Shown in pieces: positions 41,188-53,327 of a stretch of DNA of 64,000 bases. The translations under genes and the position numbers were made by a program. The stretch spans positions 372,001 through 436,000 of the forward strand of contig JAWQEG010000077.1 in NCBI GenBank assembly GCA_033782935.1, given 5' to 3'. This DNA comes from Petrolisthes cinctipes. Its lineage: Eukaryota > Arthropoda > Malacostraca > Decapoda > Porcellanidae. The notes under the pieces were generated by a model. That model searched no databases. It was not told where the DNA came from and worked only from the letters and a program-made list of their open reading frames with translations. How positions within the stretch are numbered: position 1 is the first letter of the stretch; each line of letters begins with the position of its first letter.

Positions 41188-43825
41188 AAAATATCGATTT
41201 TCAGCATATTTTGGGTCTGTATCATGAAAACTTCCTAGCAAGAAGTAGGCATGTACAGATTGCTTCTGGGACTCAAAAATATCGAATTTTCGAGTGTTTT
41301 GAACCTGAATTTGGGATATAGATGGGTACAGAAGATGCATACACATATTGACTTTGGGCAGCTAAAATATCGATTTACAGCATGTTTTAGGCCTGTATTT
41401 AAAAAATACTCTAACACGGAGTATGCATGTACAGATGGCTTTTGGGACCCAAAAATATCGAATATTCGGGTGTTTTGAGTCTGAATTTGAGATATAAACG
41501 GGTACAGAAGATGCATGCACATATCGACTTTTTGCACTTAAAATATCGATTTTGAGCAAGTTTTGGGTCTGTATCTTGAAAACATTCTAGCAAGGAGTAG
41601 GCATGTACAGATCGCTTCTGGGACCCAAAAATATCGAATTTTCTGGTGTTTTGAACCTAAATTTGAGATATAAACGGGTACAGAAGATGCATACACATAT
41701 TGACTTTGGGCAGTTAAAATATCGATTTACAGCATGTTTTAGGCCTGTATTTTAAAAATATTCTAACACGGAGTATGCATGTACAGATCGCTTAAGGGAC
41801 CCAAAAATATCGAATTTTCGGAGTTTTGAGCCAGAATTTGAGATATAAACGGGTACAGAAGATGCATGCACATATCGACTTTGGGCACCCAAAATATCGA
41901 TTTTGAGCATGTTTTTGGCCTGAATTTTTAAAATACTCTAACACTGAGTAGACACGTACAGATCGCTTCTGGGACCCAAATAAATCGAATTTTCGGGTGT
42001 TCTGAGCCTGAATTTGAGATATGAACGGGTACAGAAGATGCATGCATATATCGACTTTGGGCACTTAAAACATCGATTTTGAGCATGTTTTGGGCCTGTA
42101 TTTTAAAAATACTATAACACGGTGTAGACATGTACAGATCGCTTCTGGGACACAAAAATATCGATTTTTTGGGTGTTTTGAGCCTGAATTTGAGATATAA
42201 ACGGTTACAGAAGATGCATGCACATATCGAGTTTTTGCACCTAAAATATCGATTTTCAGCATATTTTGGGTCTGTATCATGAAAACTTCCTAGCAAGAAG
42301 TAGGCATGTACAGATTGCTTCTGGGACTCAAAAATATCGAATTTTCGAGTGTTTTGAACCTGAATTTGGGATATAGACGGGTACAGAAGATGCATACACA
42401 TATTGACTTTGGGCAGCTAAAATATCGATTTACAGCATGTTTTAGGCCTGTATTTAAAAAATACTCTAACACGGAGTATGCATGTACAGATGGCTTTTGG
42501 GACCCAAAAATATCGAATATTCGGGTGTTTTGAGTCTGAATTTAAAATATAAACGGGTACAGAAGATGCATGCACATATCGACTTTGAGCACCCAAAATA
42601 TCGATTTTGAGCATGTTTTGAGCCTGTATTTTCAAAATACTCTAACACGGAGTAGACACGTACAGATCGCTTCTGGGACCCAAATAAATCGATTTTTGCG
42701 GTGTTTTGAGCCTGAATTTGAGATATAAACGGTTACAGAAGATGCATGCACATATCGAGTTTTTGCACCTAAAATATCGATTTTCAGCATATTTTGGGTC
42801 TGTATCATGAAAACTTCCTAGCAAGAAGTAGGCATGTACAGATTGCTTCTGGGACTCAAAAATATCGAATTTTCGAGTGTTTTGAACCTGAATTTGGGAT
42901 ATAGACGGGTACAGAAGATGCATACACATATTGACTTTGGGCAGCTAAAATATCGATTTACAGCATGTTTTAGGCCTGTATTTAAAAAATACTCTAACAC
43001 GGAGTATGCATGTACAGATGGCTTTTGGGACCCAAAAATATCGAATATTCGGGTGTTTTGAGTCTGAATTTGAGATATAAACGGGTACAGAAGATGCATG
43101 CACATATCGACTTTTTGCACTTAAAATATCGATTTTGAGCAAGTTTTGGGTCTGTATCTTGAAAACATTCTAGCAAGGAGTAGGCATGTACAGATCGCTT
43201 CTGGGACCCAAAAATATCGAATTTTCTGGCGTTTTGAACCTAAATTTGAGATATAAACGGGTACAGAAGATGCATACACATATTGACTTTGGGCAGTTAA
43301 AATATCGATTTACAGCATGTTTTAGGCCTGTATTTTAAAAATATTCTAACACGGAGTATGCATGTACAGATCGCTTAAGGGACCCAAAAATATCGAATTT
43401 TCGGAGTTTTGAGCCAGAATTTGAGATATAAACGGGTACAGAAGATGCATGCACATATCGACTTTGGGCACCCAAAATATCGATTTTGAGCATGTTTTTG
43501 GCCTGAATTTTTAAAATACTCTAACACTGAGTAGACACGTACAGATCGCTTCTGGGACCCAAATAAATCGAATTTTCGGGTGTTCTGAGCCTGAATTTGA
43601 GATATGAACGGGTACAGAAGATGCATGCATATATCGACTTTGGGCACTTAAAACATCGATTTTGAGCATGTTTTGGGCCTGTATTTTAAAAATACTATAA
43701 CACGGTGTAGACATGTACAGATCGCTTCTGGGACACAAAAATATCGATTTTTTGGGTGTTTTGAGCCTGAATTTGAGATATAAACGGTTACAGAAGATGC
43801 ATGCACATATCGAGTTTTTGCACCT
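41188..43825. repeat. Nested 6-mer, 8-mer and 9-mer repeats
   Basis: The rare gagcaagttttggg half recurs at about 40146, 41554 and 43137, giving periods of 1,407 and 1,583 bp (eight and nine monomers minus one base). Within this, tttcctagcaagaag halves recur 1,055 bp (six monomers) or 528 bp (three) apart. The different periods arise from presence or absence of the 352-bp dimer and of one trimer. Confidence 0.8.
42595..42770. repeat. Chimeric monomer with breakpoint at the half-unit box
   Basis: Half A and the mutated box (42595 to about 42690) are of the tagacacgtacag/aaataaatcg subfamily. The rest of half B is of the cgatttttgcggtg/aacggttac subfamily seen at 40757 and 41109. Elsewhere these belong to separate monomers. 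The join falls within the B box at 42683. Confidence 0.7.
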
Positions 43826-44353
43826 AAAATATCGATTTTCAGCATATTTTGGGTCTGTATCATGAAAACTTCCTAGCAAGAAGTAGGCATGTACAGATTG
43901 CTTCTGGGACTCAAAAATATCGAATTTTCGAGTGTTTTGAACCTGAATTTGGGATATAGACGGGTACAGAAGATGCATACACATATTGACTTTGGGCAGC
44001 TAAAATATCGATTTACAGCATGTTTTAGGCCTGTATTTAAAAAATACTCTAACTCGGAGTATGCATGTACAGATGGCTTTTGGGACCCAAAAATATCGAA
44101 TATTCGGGTGTTTTGAGTCTGAATTTAAAATATAAACGGGTACAGAAGATGCATGCACATATCGACTTTGAGCACCCAAAATATCGATTTTGAGCATGTT
44201 TTGAGCCTGTATTTTCAAAATACTCTAACACGGAGTAGACACGTACAGATCGCTTCTGGGACCCAAATAAATCGAATTTTCGGTTGTTCTGAGCCTGAAT
44301 TTGAGATATGAACAGGTACAGAAGATGCATGCACATATCGAGTTTTTGCACCT
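43826..44353. repeat. 528-bp trimer, copy 1
   Basis: Three distinct monomer types in order: tttcctagcaagaag type, gatttacagcatg/gatggcttttggg type, and tgagcctgtattttcaaaatac type. The next copy starts at 44354, exactly 528 bp later. Confidence 0.85.
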
Positions 44354-44881
44354 AAAATATCGATTTTCAGCATATTTTGGGTCTGTATCATGAAAACTTC
44401 CTAGCAAGAAGTAGGCATGTACAGATTGCTTCTGGGACTCAAAAATATCGAATTTTCGAGTGTTTTGAACCTGAATTTGGGATATAGACGGGTACAGAAG
44501 ATGCATACACATATTGACTTTGGGCAGCTAAAATATCGATTTACAGCATGTTTTAGGCCTGTATTTAAAAAATACTCTAACACGGAGTATGCATGTACAG
44601 ATGGCTTTTGGGACCCAAAAATATCGAATATTCGGGTGTTTTGAGTCTGAATTTAAAATATAAACGGGTACAGAAGATGCATGCACATATCGACTTTGAG
44701 CACCCAAAATATCGATTTTGAGCATGTTTTGAGCCTGTATTTTCAAAATACTCTAACACGGAGTAGACACGTACAGATCGCTTCTGGGACACAAAAATAT
44801 CGATATTTTGGGTGTTTTGAGACTGAATTTGAGATATAAACGGGTACAGAAGATGCATGCACATATCGACTTTTCAAACCT
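44354..44881. repeat. 528-bp trimer, copy 2
   Basis: It matches copy 1 almost completely up to about 44790. At the box of the final half B it switches from the aaataaatcg subfamily to an ordinary aaaaatatcgat half. The breakpoint again lies at the shared box. Confidence 0.85.
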
Positions 44882-47524
44882 AAAATATCGATTTATAGCA
44901 TGTTTTAAGCCTGTATTATAAAAACATTCTAGCACTGAGTAGGCATGTGCAGATCGCTTAAGGGACCCAAAAATATCGAATTTTCGGAGTTTTCAGCCTG
45001 AATTTGAGATATAAACGGGTACAGAAGATGCATGCACATATCGACTTTGGGCACCCAAAATATCGATTTTGAGCATGTTTTGGGCCTGTATTTTTAAAAT
45101 ATTCTAACACTGAGTAGACACGTACAGATCGCTTCTAGGACCCAAATAAATCGAATTTTCTGGTGTTTTGAACCTGAATTTGGGATATAGACGGGTACAG
45201 AAGATGCATACACATATTGACTTTGGGCAGCTAAAATATCGATTTACAGCATGTTTTAGGCCTGTATTTTAAAAATACTCTAACACGGAGTATGCATGTA
45301 CAGATGGCTTTTGGGACCTAAAAATATCGAATATTCGGGTGTTTTGCGTCTGAATTTGAGATATGAACGGGTACAGAAGATGCATGCACATATCGACTTT
45401 TTGCACTTAATTAAAATATCGATTTCGAACAGGTTTTGGGTCTGTATCTTGAAAACATTCTAGCAAGGAGTAGGCATGTACAGATCGCTTCTGGGACCAA
45501 AAAATATCGAATTTTCTGGTGTTTTGAACCTGAATTTGGGATATAGACGGGTACAGAAAATGCATACACATATTGACTTTGGGCAGCTAAAATATCGATT
45601 TACAGCATGTTATGGGCCTGTATTTTGAAAATACTCTAACACGGAGTAGGCATGTACAGATCGCTTCGGGGACCCAAAAATATCGAATTTTCGGGTGTTT
45701 TGAGCCTGAATTTGAGATATAAACGGGTACAGAAGATGCATGCACATTTCGACTTTTTGCACCTAAAATATCGATTTAGAGGATGTTTTGGGTCTGTATC
45801 TTGAAAACATTCTAGCAAGAAGTAGGCATGTACAGATTGCTTCTGGGACCCAAAAATATCGAATTTTCGAGTGCTTTGAACCTGAATTTGGGATATAAAC
45901 GGGTACAGAAGATGCATACACATATTGACTTTGGGAAGCTAAAATATCGATTTTCTGCATGTTTTAGGCCTGTATATTGAAAATACTCTAACACGGAGTA
46001 GACACGTACAGATCGCTTCTGGTACCCAAATAAATCGAATTTTCGGGTTTTCTGAGCCTGAATTTGAGATATGAACGGGTACAGAAGATGCATGCACATA
46101 TTGACTTTGGGCACCTAAAATATAGATTTTCAGCATGTTTTGGGTTTGTATTTTGAAAATACATTAACACGGAGTAGGCATGTACAGGTCGCTTCTGGGA
46201 CCCAAAAATATCGAATTTTCGGGTGTTTTGAGCCTGAATTTGAGATATAAACGGGTACAGAAGATGCATGCACATATCGACTTTGGGCAGCTAAAATATC
46301 GATTTTGAGTATGTTTTAGGCCTGTATTTTTAAAATACTCTAACACTGAGTAGACACGTACAGATCGCTTCTGGGACCCAAATAAATCGAATTTTTGGGT
46401 GTTCTGAGCCTGAATTTGAGATATGAACGGGTACAGAAGATGCATGCACATACCGACTTTGGGCACCTAAAACATCGATTTTGAGCATGTTTTGGGCCTG
46501 TATTTTTAAAATACTATAACACTGTGTAGACATGTACAGATCGCTTCTGGGACACAAAAATATCGATTTTTAGGGTGTTTTGAGTCTGAATTTGAGATAT
46601 AAACGGGTACAGAAGATGCATGCACATATCGACTTTTTGCACCTAAAATATCGATTTTGAGCATGTTTTGGGTCTGTATCATGAAAACTTTCTAGCAAGA
46701 AGTAGGCATGTACAGATTGCTTCTGGGACTCAAAAATATCGAATTTTCGAGTGTTTTGAACCTGAATTTGGGATATAAACGGGTACAGAAGATGCATACA
46801 CATATTGACTTTGGGCAGCTAAAATATCGATTTACAGCATGTTTTAGGCCTGTATTTTAAAAATACTCTAACACGGAGTATGCATTTACAGATGGCTTTT
46901 GGGACCCAAAAATATCGAATATTCGGGTGTTTTGAGTCTGAATTTGAGATATAAACGGGTACAGAAGATGCATGCACATATCGACTTTGGGCACCTAAAA
47001 CATCGATTTTGAGCATGTTTTGGGCCTGTATTTTTAAAATACTCTAACACGGAGTAGACAAGTACAGATCGCTTCTGGGACCAAAATAAATCGAATTTTC
47101 GGTTTTTCTGAGCCTGAATTTGAGATATGAACAGGTACAGAAGATGCATGCACATATCGACTTCGGGCACCTAAAATATCGATTTTTAGCATGTTTTGGG
47201 CCTGTATTTTGAAAATACTCAAACACGGTGTAGACATGTACAGATCGCTTCTGGGACACAAAAATATCGATTTTTTGGGTGTTTTGAGCCTGAATTTGAG
47301 ATATAAACGGGTACAGAAGATGCATGCACATATCGACTTTGGGCACCTAAAATATTGATTTTGAGTATGTTTTGGGCCTGTATTTTGAAAATACTCTAAC
47401 ACGGACTAGGCATGTACAGATCACTTCTGGGACACAAAAATATCGATTTTTTGGGTGTTTTGAGCCTGAATTTGAGATATAAACGTGTACAGAAGATGCA
47501 CGCACATATCGACTTTTCACACCT
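44882..47524. repeat. Diverged satellite, domain 3
   Basis: About fifteen monomers of mixed domain 3 types without a clear local period. One copy has a 4-bp insertion that makes TTAATTAA at 45407-45414 just before a box. No other non-satellite sequence. Confidence 0.65.
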
Positions 47525-48755
47525 AAAATATCAATTTATAGCATGTTTTAAGCCTGCATTTTAAAAACATTCTAGCACTGAGTAGGCATGTGCAGAACGC
47601 TTAAGGGACCCAAAAATATCGAATTTTCGGAGTTTTGAGCCAGAAATTGGGATATAACCGGGTACAGAGGATGCATGCACATATTGACTTTGGGCAGCTA
47701 AAATATCGATTTACAGCATGTTTTGGGCCTGTATTTTAAAAATACTCTAACACGGAGTATGCATGTACAGATGGCTTTTGGGACCCAAAAATATCGAATA
47801 TTCGGGTGTTTTGAGTCTGAATTTGAGATATAAACGGGTACAGAAGATGCATGCACATATCGACTTTGGGCACCCAAAATATCGATTTTGAGCATGTTTT
47901 GAGCCTGTATTTTTAAAATACTCTAACACGGAGTAGACACGTAGAAATCGCTTCTGGGACCCAAATAAATCGAATTTTCGGTTGTTCTGAGCCTGAATTT
48001 GAGATATGAACAGGTACAGAAGATGCATGCACATATCGACTTCGGGCACCTAAAATATCGATTTTGAGCATATTTTGGGCCTGTATTTTGAAAATACTCA
48101 AACACGGTGTAGACATGTACAGATCATTTCTGGGACACAAAAATATCGATTTTTTGGGTGTTTTGAGCCTGAATTTGAGATATAAACGGGTACAGAAGAT
48201 GCATGCACATTTCGACTTTTTGCATCTAAAATATCGATTTTGAGCATGATTTGGGTCTGTATCTTGAAAACATTCTAGCAAGAAGTAGGCATGTACAGAT
48301 TGCTTCTGGGACCCTAAAATATCGAATTTTCGAGTGTTTTGAACCTGAATTTGGGATATAGACGGGTACAGAAGATGCATACACATATTGACTTTGGGCA
48401 ACTAAAATATCGATTTTCTGCTTGTTTTAGGCCTGTATTTTAAAAATACTCTAACACTAAGTAGACACGTACAGATCGCTTCAAGGACCCAAATAAATCG
48501 AATTTTCGGGTGTTCTGAGCCTGAATTTGAGATATGAAAGGATACAGAAGATGCATACACATATTGACTTTGGGCACCTAAAATATAGATTTTCGGCATG
48601 TTTTGGGCCTGTATTTTGAAAATACATTAACACGGAGTAGGCATGTACAGATCGCTTCTGGGACACAAAAATATCGACTTTTCGGGTGTTTTAAGCCTGA
48701 ATTTGAGATATAAACGGGTACAGAAGATGAATGCACATATCGACTTTTCACACCT
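47525..48755. repeat. 7-mer higher-order repeat, copy 1 (1,231 bp)
   Basis: Seven monomers less one base, followed directly by a second copy at 48756. Anchors are 47525/48756 and 47700/48931. Private differences include tcaatttatagc versus tcgatttatagc and cgtagaaatcg versus cgtacaaatcg. Confidence 0.85.
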
Positions 48756-49780
48756 AAAATATCGATTTATAGCATGTTTTAAGCCTGTATTTTAAAAACA
48801 TTCTAGCACTGAGTAGGCATGTGCAGATCGCTTAAGGGACCCAAAAATATCGAATTTTCGGAGTTTTGAGCCAGAAATTGGGATATAACCGGGTACAGAG
48901 GATGCATGCATATATTGACTTTGGGCAGCTAAAATATCGATTTACAGCATGTTTTGGGCCTGTATTTTAAAAATACTCTAACACGGAGTATGCATGTACA
49001 GATGGCTTTTGGGACCCAAAAATATCGAATATTCGGGTGTTTTGAGTCTGAATTTGAGATATAAACGGGTACAGAAGATGCATGCACATATCGACTTTGG
49101 GCACCCAAAATATCGATTTTGAGCATGTTTTGAGCCTGTATTTTTAAAATACTCTAACACGGAGTAGACACGTACAAATCGCTTCTGGGACCCAAATAAA
49201 TCGAATTTTCGGTTGTTCTGAGCCTGAATTTGAGATATGAACAGGTACAGAAGATGCATGCACATATCGACTTCGGGCACCTAAAATATCGATTTTGAGC
49301 ATGTTTTGGGCCTGTATTTTGAAAATACTCAAACACGGTGTAGACATGTACAGATCATTTCTGGGACACAAAAATATCGATTTTTTGGGTGTTTTGAGCC
49401 TGAATTTGAGATATAAACGGGTACAGAAGATGCATGCACATTTCGACTTTTTGCATCTAAAATATCGATTTTGAGCATGTTTTGGGTCTGTATCTTGAAA
49501 ACATTCTAGCAAGAAGTAGGCATGTACAGATTGCTTCTGGGACCCAAAAATATCGAATTTTCGAGTGTTTTGAACCTGAATTTGGGATATAGACGGGTAC
49601 AGAAGATGCATACACATATTGACTTTGGGCAGCTAAAATATCGATTTTCTGCTTGTTTTAGGCCTGTATTTTAAAAATACTCTAACACTGAGTAGACACG
49701 TACAGATCGCTTCTAGGACCCAAATAAATCGAATTTTCGGGTGTTCTGAGCCTGAATTTGAGATATGAAAGGGTACAGAA
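48756..49780. repeat. 7-mer higher-order repeat, copy 2 (partial)
   Basis: It matches copy 1 at 1,231 bp offset until about 49780, where the tail and following half change. From 48931 onward the same sequence is also the left copy of the 4,397-bp-spaced duplication, so the two events are nested. Confidence 0.85.
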
Positions 49781-51209
49781 GATGCATGCACATATCGACT
49801 TTGGGCACCTAAAATATCGATTTTGAGCATGTTTTGGGCCTGTATTTTGAAAATACTATAACACAGTGTAGACATGTACAGATCGCTTCTGGGACACAAA
49901 AATATCGAATTTTCGGAGTTTTGAGCCTGAATTTGAGATATAAACGGGTACAGAAGATGCATGCACATATCGACTTTTTGCACTTAAAATATCGATTTTG
50001 AGCATGTTTTGGGTCTGTATCTTGAAAACATTCTAGCAAGGAGTAGGCATGTACAGATCGCATCTGGGACCCAAAAATATCGAATTTTCTGGTGTTTTGA
50101 ACCAGAATTAGGGATATACACGGGTACAGAAGATGCATACACATATTGACTTTGGGCACATAAAATATCGATTTTGAGCATGTTTTGGGCCTGTATTTTA
50201 AAAACACTCTAACACGGAGTATGCACGTACAGATCGCTTCTGGGACCCAAAAACATTGAATTTTCGGGTGTTTTGAGTCTGAATTTGAGATATAAACGGG
50301 TACAGAAGATGCATGCACATATCGACTTTGGGCACCCAAAATATCGATTTTGAGCATGTTTTGGGCCTGAATTTTTAAAATACTCTAACACTGAGTAGAC
50401 ACGTACAGATCGCTCCTAGGACCCAAATAAATCGAATTTTCGGTTGTTCTGAGCCTGAATTTGAGATATGAAAGGGTACAGAAGATGCATGCACATATCG
50501 ACTTTGGGCACCTAAAATATCGATTTTGAGCATGTTTTGGGTCTGTATCTTTAAAACTTTCTAGCAAGAAGTAGGCATATACAGATTGCTTCTGGGACCA
50601 TAAAACATCGAATTTTCGAGTGTTTTGAACCTGAATTTGGGATATAGACGGGTACAGAAGATGCATACACATATTGACTTTGGGCAGCTAAAATATCGAT
50701 TTACATCATGTTTTAGGCCTGTATTTTGAAAATACTCTAACACGGAGTATGCATGTACAGATGGCTTTTGGGACCCAAAAATATCGAATATTCGGGTGTT
50801 TTGTGTCTGAATTTGAGATATAAACGGGTACAGAAGATGCATGTACATATCGACTTTGGGCACCCAAAATATCGATTTTGAGCATGTTTTAGGCCTGTAT
50901 TTTTAAAACACTCTAACACGGAGTAGACACGTACAAATCACTTCTGGGACCCAAATAAATCGAATTTTCGGGTGTTCTGAGCCTGAATTTGAGATATGAA
51001 CGGGTACTGAAGATGCATGCACATATCGACTTTGGGCACCAAAAATATCGATTTTGAGCATGTTTTGGGCCTATATTTTGAAAATACTCTAACACGGTGT
51101 AGACATGTACAGATCGCTTCTAGAACACAAAAATATCGATTTTTTGGGTGTTTTGAGCCTGAATTTGAGATATAAACGGGTACAGAAGATGCATGCACAT
51201 ATCGACTTT
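48931..51209. repeat. 4,397-bp-spaced duplication, left copy
   Basis: Thirteen monomers that recur in the same order at 53328-55606, offset 4,397 bp (25 monomers minus three bases). Similarity stops at the tail just before the box at 51217, where this copy continues with a gcgtataatttg marker monomer and the other does not. The breakpoint is again close to a box. Confidence 0.88.
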
Positions 51210-51744
51210 GGCACCCAAAATATCGATTTTTAGTATGTTTTGGGCGTATAATTTGAAAATATTCTAGCACTGAGTAGGCATGTACAGATCGCTTCTGGAA
51301 CCCAAAAATATCGAATTTTCGGGGGTTTTGAGCCAGAATTTGGGTTATAACCGGGTACAGAGGATGCATGCACATATCGACTTTTTGCACCTAAAATATC
51401 GATTTTAAGCATGTTTTGGGTCTGTATCTTGAAAACATTCTAGCAAGGAGTAGGCATGTACAGGTCGCTTCTGGGACCCAAAAATATCAAATTTTCTGGT
51501 GTTTTAAACCTGAATTTGGGATATAGACGGGTACAGAAGATGCATACACATATTGACTTTGGGCACCTAAAATATCGATTTTCAGCATGTTTTGGGCCCG
51601 TATTTTGAAAATACATTAACACGGAGTAGGCATGTACAGATCTCTTCTGGGACCCAAAAATATCGACTTTTCGGGTGTTTTGAGCCTGAACTTAAGATAT
51701 ATACGGGTACAGAAGATGCATGCACATATCGACTTTGGGCACCT

Positions 51745-52273
51745 AAAATATCGATTTTGAGCATGTTTTGGGCCAGTATTTTAAAAAAATACTCTAACAC
51801 GGAGTATGCATGTACAGATCGCTTCTGGGACACAAAAATATCGATTTTTTGGGTGTTTTGAGTCTGAATTTGAGATATAAACGGGTACAGAAGATGCATG
51901 CACATATCGACTTTTCACACCTAAAACATCACTTTTGAGCATGTTTTAAGCCTGTATTTTAAAAACATTCTAGCACTGAGTAGGCATGTGCAGATCGCTT
52001 AAGGGACCTAAAAATATCGAATTAATGGAGTTTTGAGCCTGAATTTGAGATATAAACGGGTACAGAAGATGCATGCACATATCGACTTTTTGCACTTAAA
52101 ATATCGATTTTGAGCATGTTTTGGGTCTGTATCTTGAAAACATTCTTGCAAGGAGTAGGCATGTACAGATCGCATCTGGGACCCAAAAATATCGAATTTT
52201 CTGGTGTTTTGAACAAGAATTAGGGATATACACGGGTACAGAAGATGCATACACATATTGACTTTGGGCACAT
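51745..52273. repeat. Trimer tandem repeat, copy 1 (529 bp)
   Basis: Boxes at 51745, 52274 and 52801 delimit two copies of a trimer. Rare shared variants are acatcacttttgagc and gaattaatggag (52019 and 52546). A 2-bp expansion of an A run near 51783 explains the 529 versus 527 bp lengths. Confidence 0.85.
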
Positions 52274-52800
52274 AAAATACCGATTTTGAGCATGTTTTGG
52301 GCCTGTATTTTAAAAACACTCTAACACGGAGTATGCATGTACAGATCGATTCTGGGACACAAAAATATCGATTTTTTGGGTGTTTTGAGCCTGAATTTGA
52401 GATATAAACGGGTACAGAAGATGCATGCACATATCGACTTTTCACACCTAAAACATCACTTTTGAGCATGTTTTAAGCCTGTATTTTAAAAACATTCTAG
52501 CACTGAGTAGGCATGTGCAGATCGCTTAAGGGACCTAAAAATATCGAATTAATGGAGTTTTGAGCCTGAATTTGAGATATAAACGGGTACAGAAGATGCA
52601 TGCACATATCGACTTTTTGCACTTAAAATATCGATTTTGAGCATGTTTTGGGTCTGTATCTTGAAAACATTCTTGCAAGGAGTAGGCATGTACAGATCGC
52701 ATCTGGGACCCAAAAATATCGAATTTTCTGGTGTTTTGAACCAGAATTAGGGATATACACGGGTACAGAAGATTCATACACATATTGACTTTGGGCACAT
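52274..52800. repeat. Trimer tandem repeat, copy 2 (527 bp)
   Basis: Second copy of the trimer. Differences are few, such as cagatcgcttctggg versus cagatcgattctggg in the first monomer and aacaagaatt versus aaccagaatt in the last. Confidence 0.85.
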
Positions 52801-53327
52801 AAAATATCGATTTAGAGCATGTTTTGGCCCTGTATTTTAAAAACACTCTAACACGGAGAATGCACGTACAGATCGCTTCTGGGACCCAAAAACATTGAAT
52901 TTTCGAGTGTTTTGAGTCGAAATTTGAGATATAAACGGGTACAGAAGATGCATGCACATATCAACTTTGGGCACCCAAATTTTCGATTTTGAGCATGTTT
53001 TGGGCCTGTATTTTAAAAATACTATAACACGGTGTAGACATGTACAGATCGCTTCTGGGACACAAAAATATCGATTTTTTGGGTGTTTTGAGCCTGAATT
53101 TAGATATAAACGGGTACAGAAGATGCATGCACATATCGACTTTTTGCACCTAAAATATCGATTTTGAGCATGTTTTGGGTCTGTATCATGAAAACTTTCT
53201 AGCAAGAAGTAGGCATGTACAGATTGCTTCTGGGACTCAAAAATATCGAATTTTCGAGTGTTTTGAACCTGAATTTGGGATATAGACGGGTACAGAAGAT
53301 GCATACACATATTGACTTTGGGCAGCT

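Noticed and set aside
46565..46575. Telomere-like TTTAGGG string inside monomers (also near 61870)
   Set aside because: It is isolated, arises by one substitution from the usual tttcggg or tttgggg context, and is never tandem.
49809..50357. Long minus-strand open frame (182 codons), one of many across the window
   Set aside because: It is tandem satellite read in rotating frames. It has no fixed start, its peptide is the same monomer translated in different frames, and copies gain and lose stops freely.
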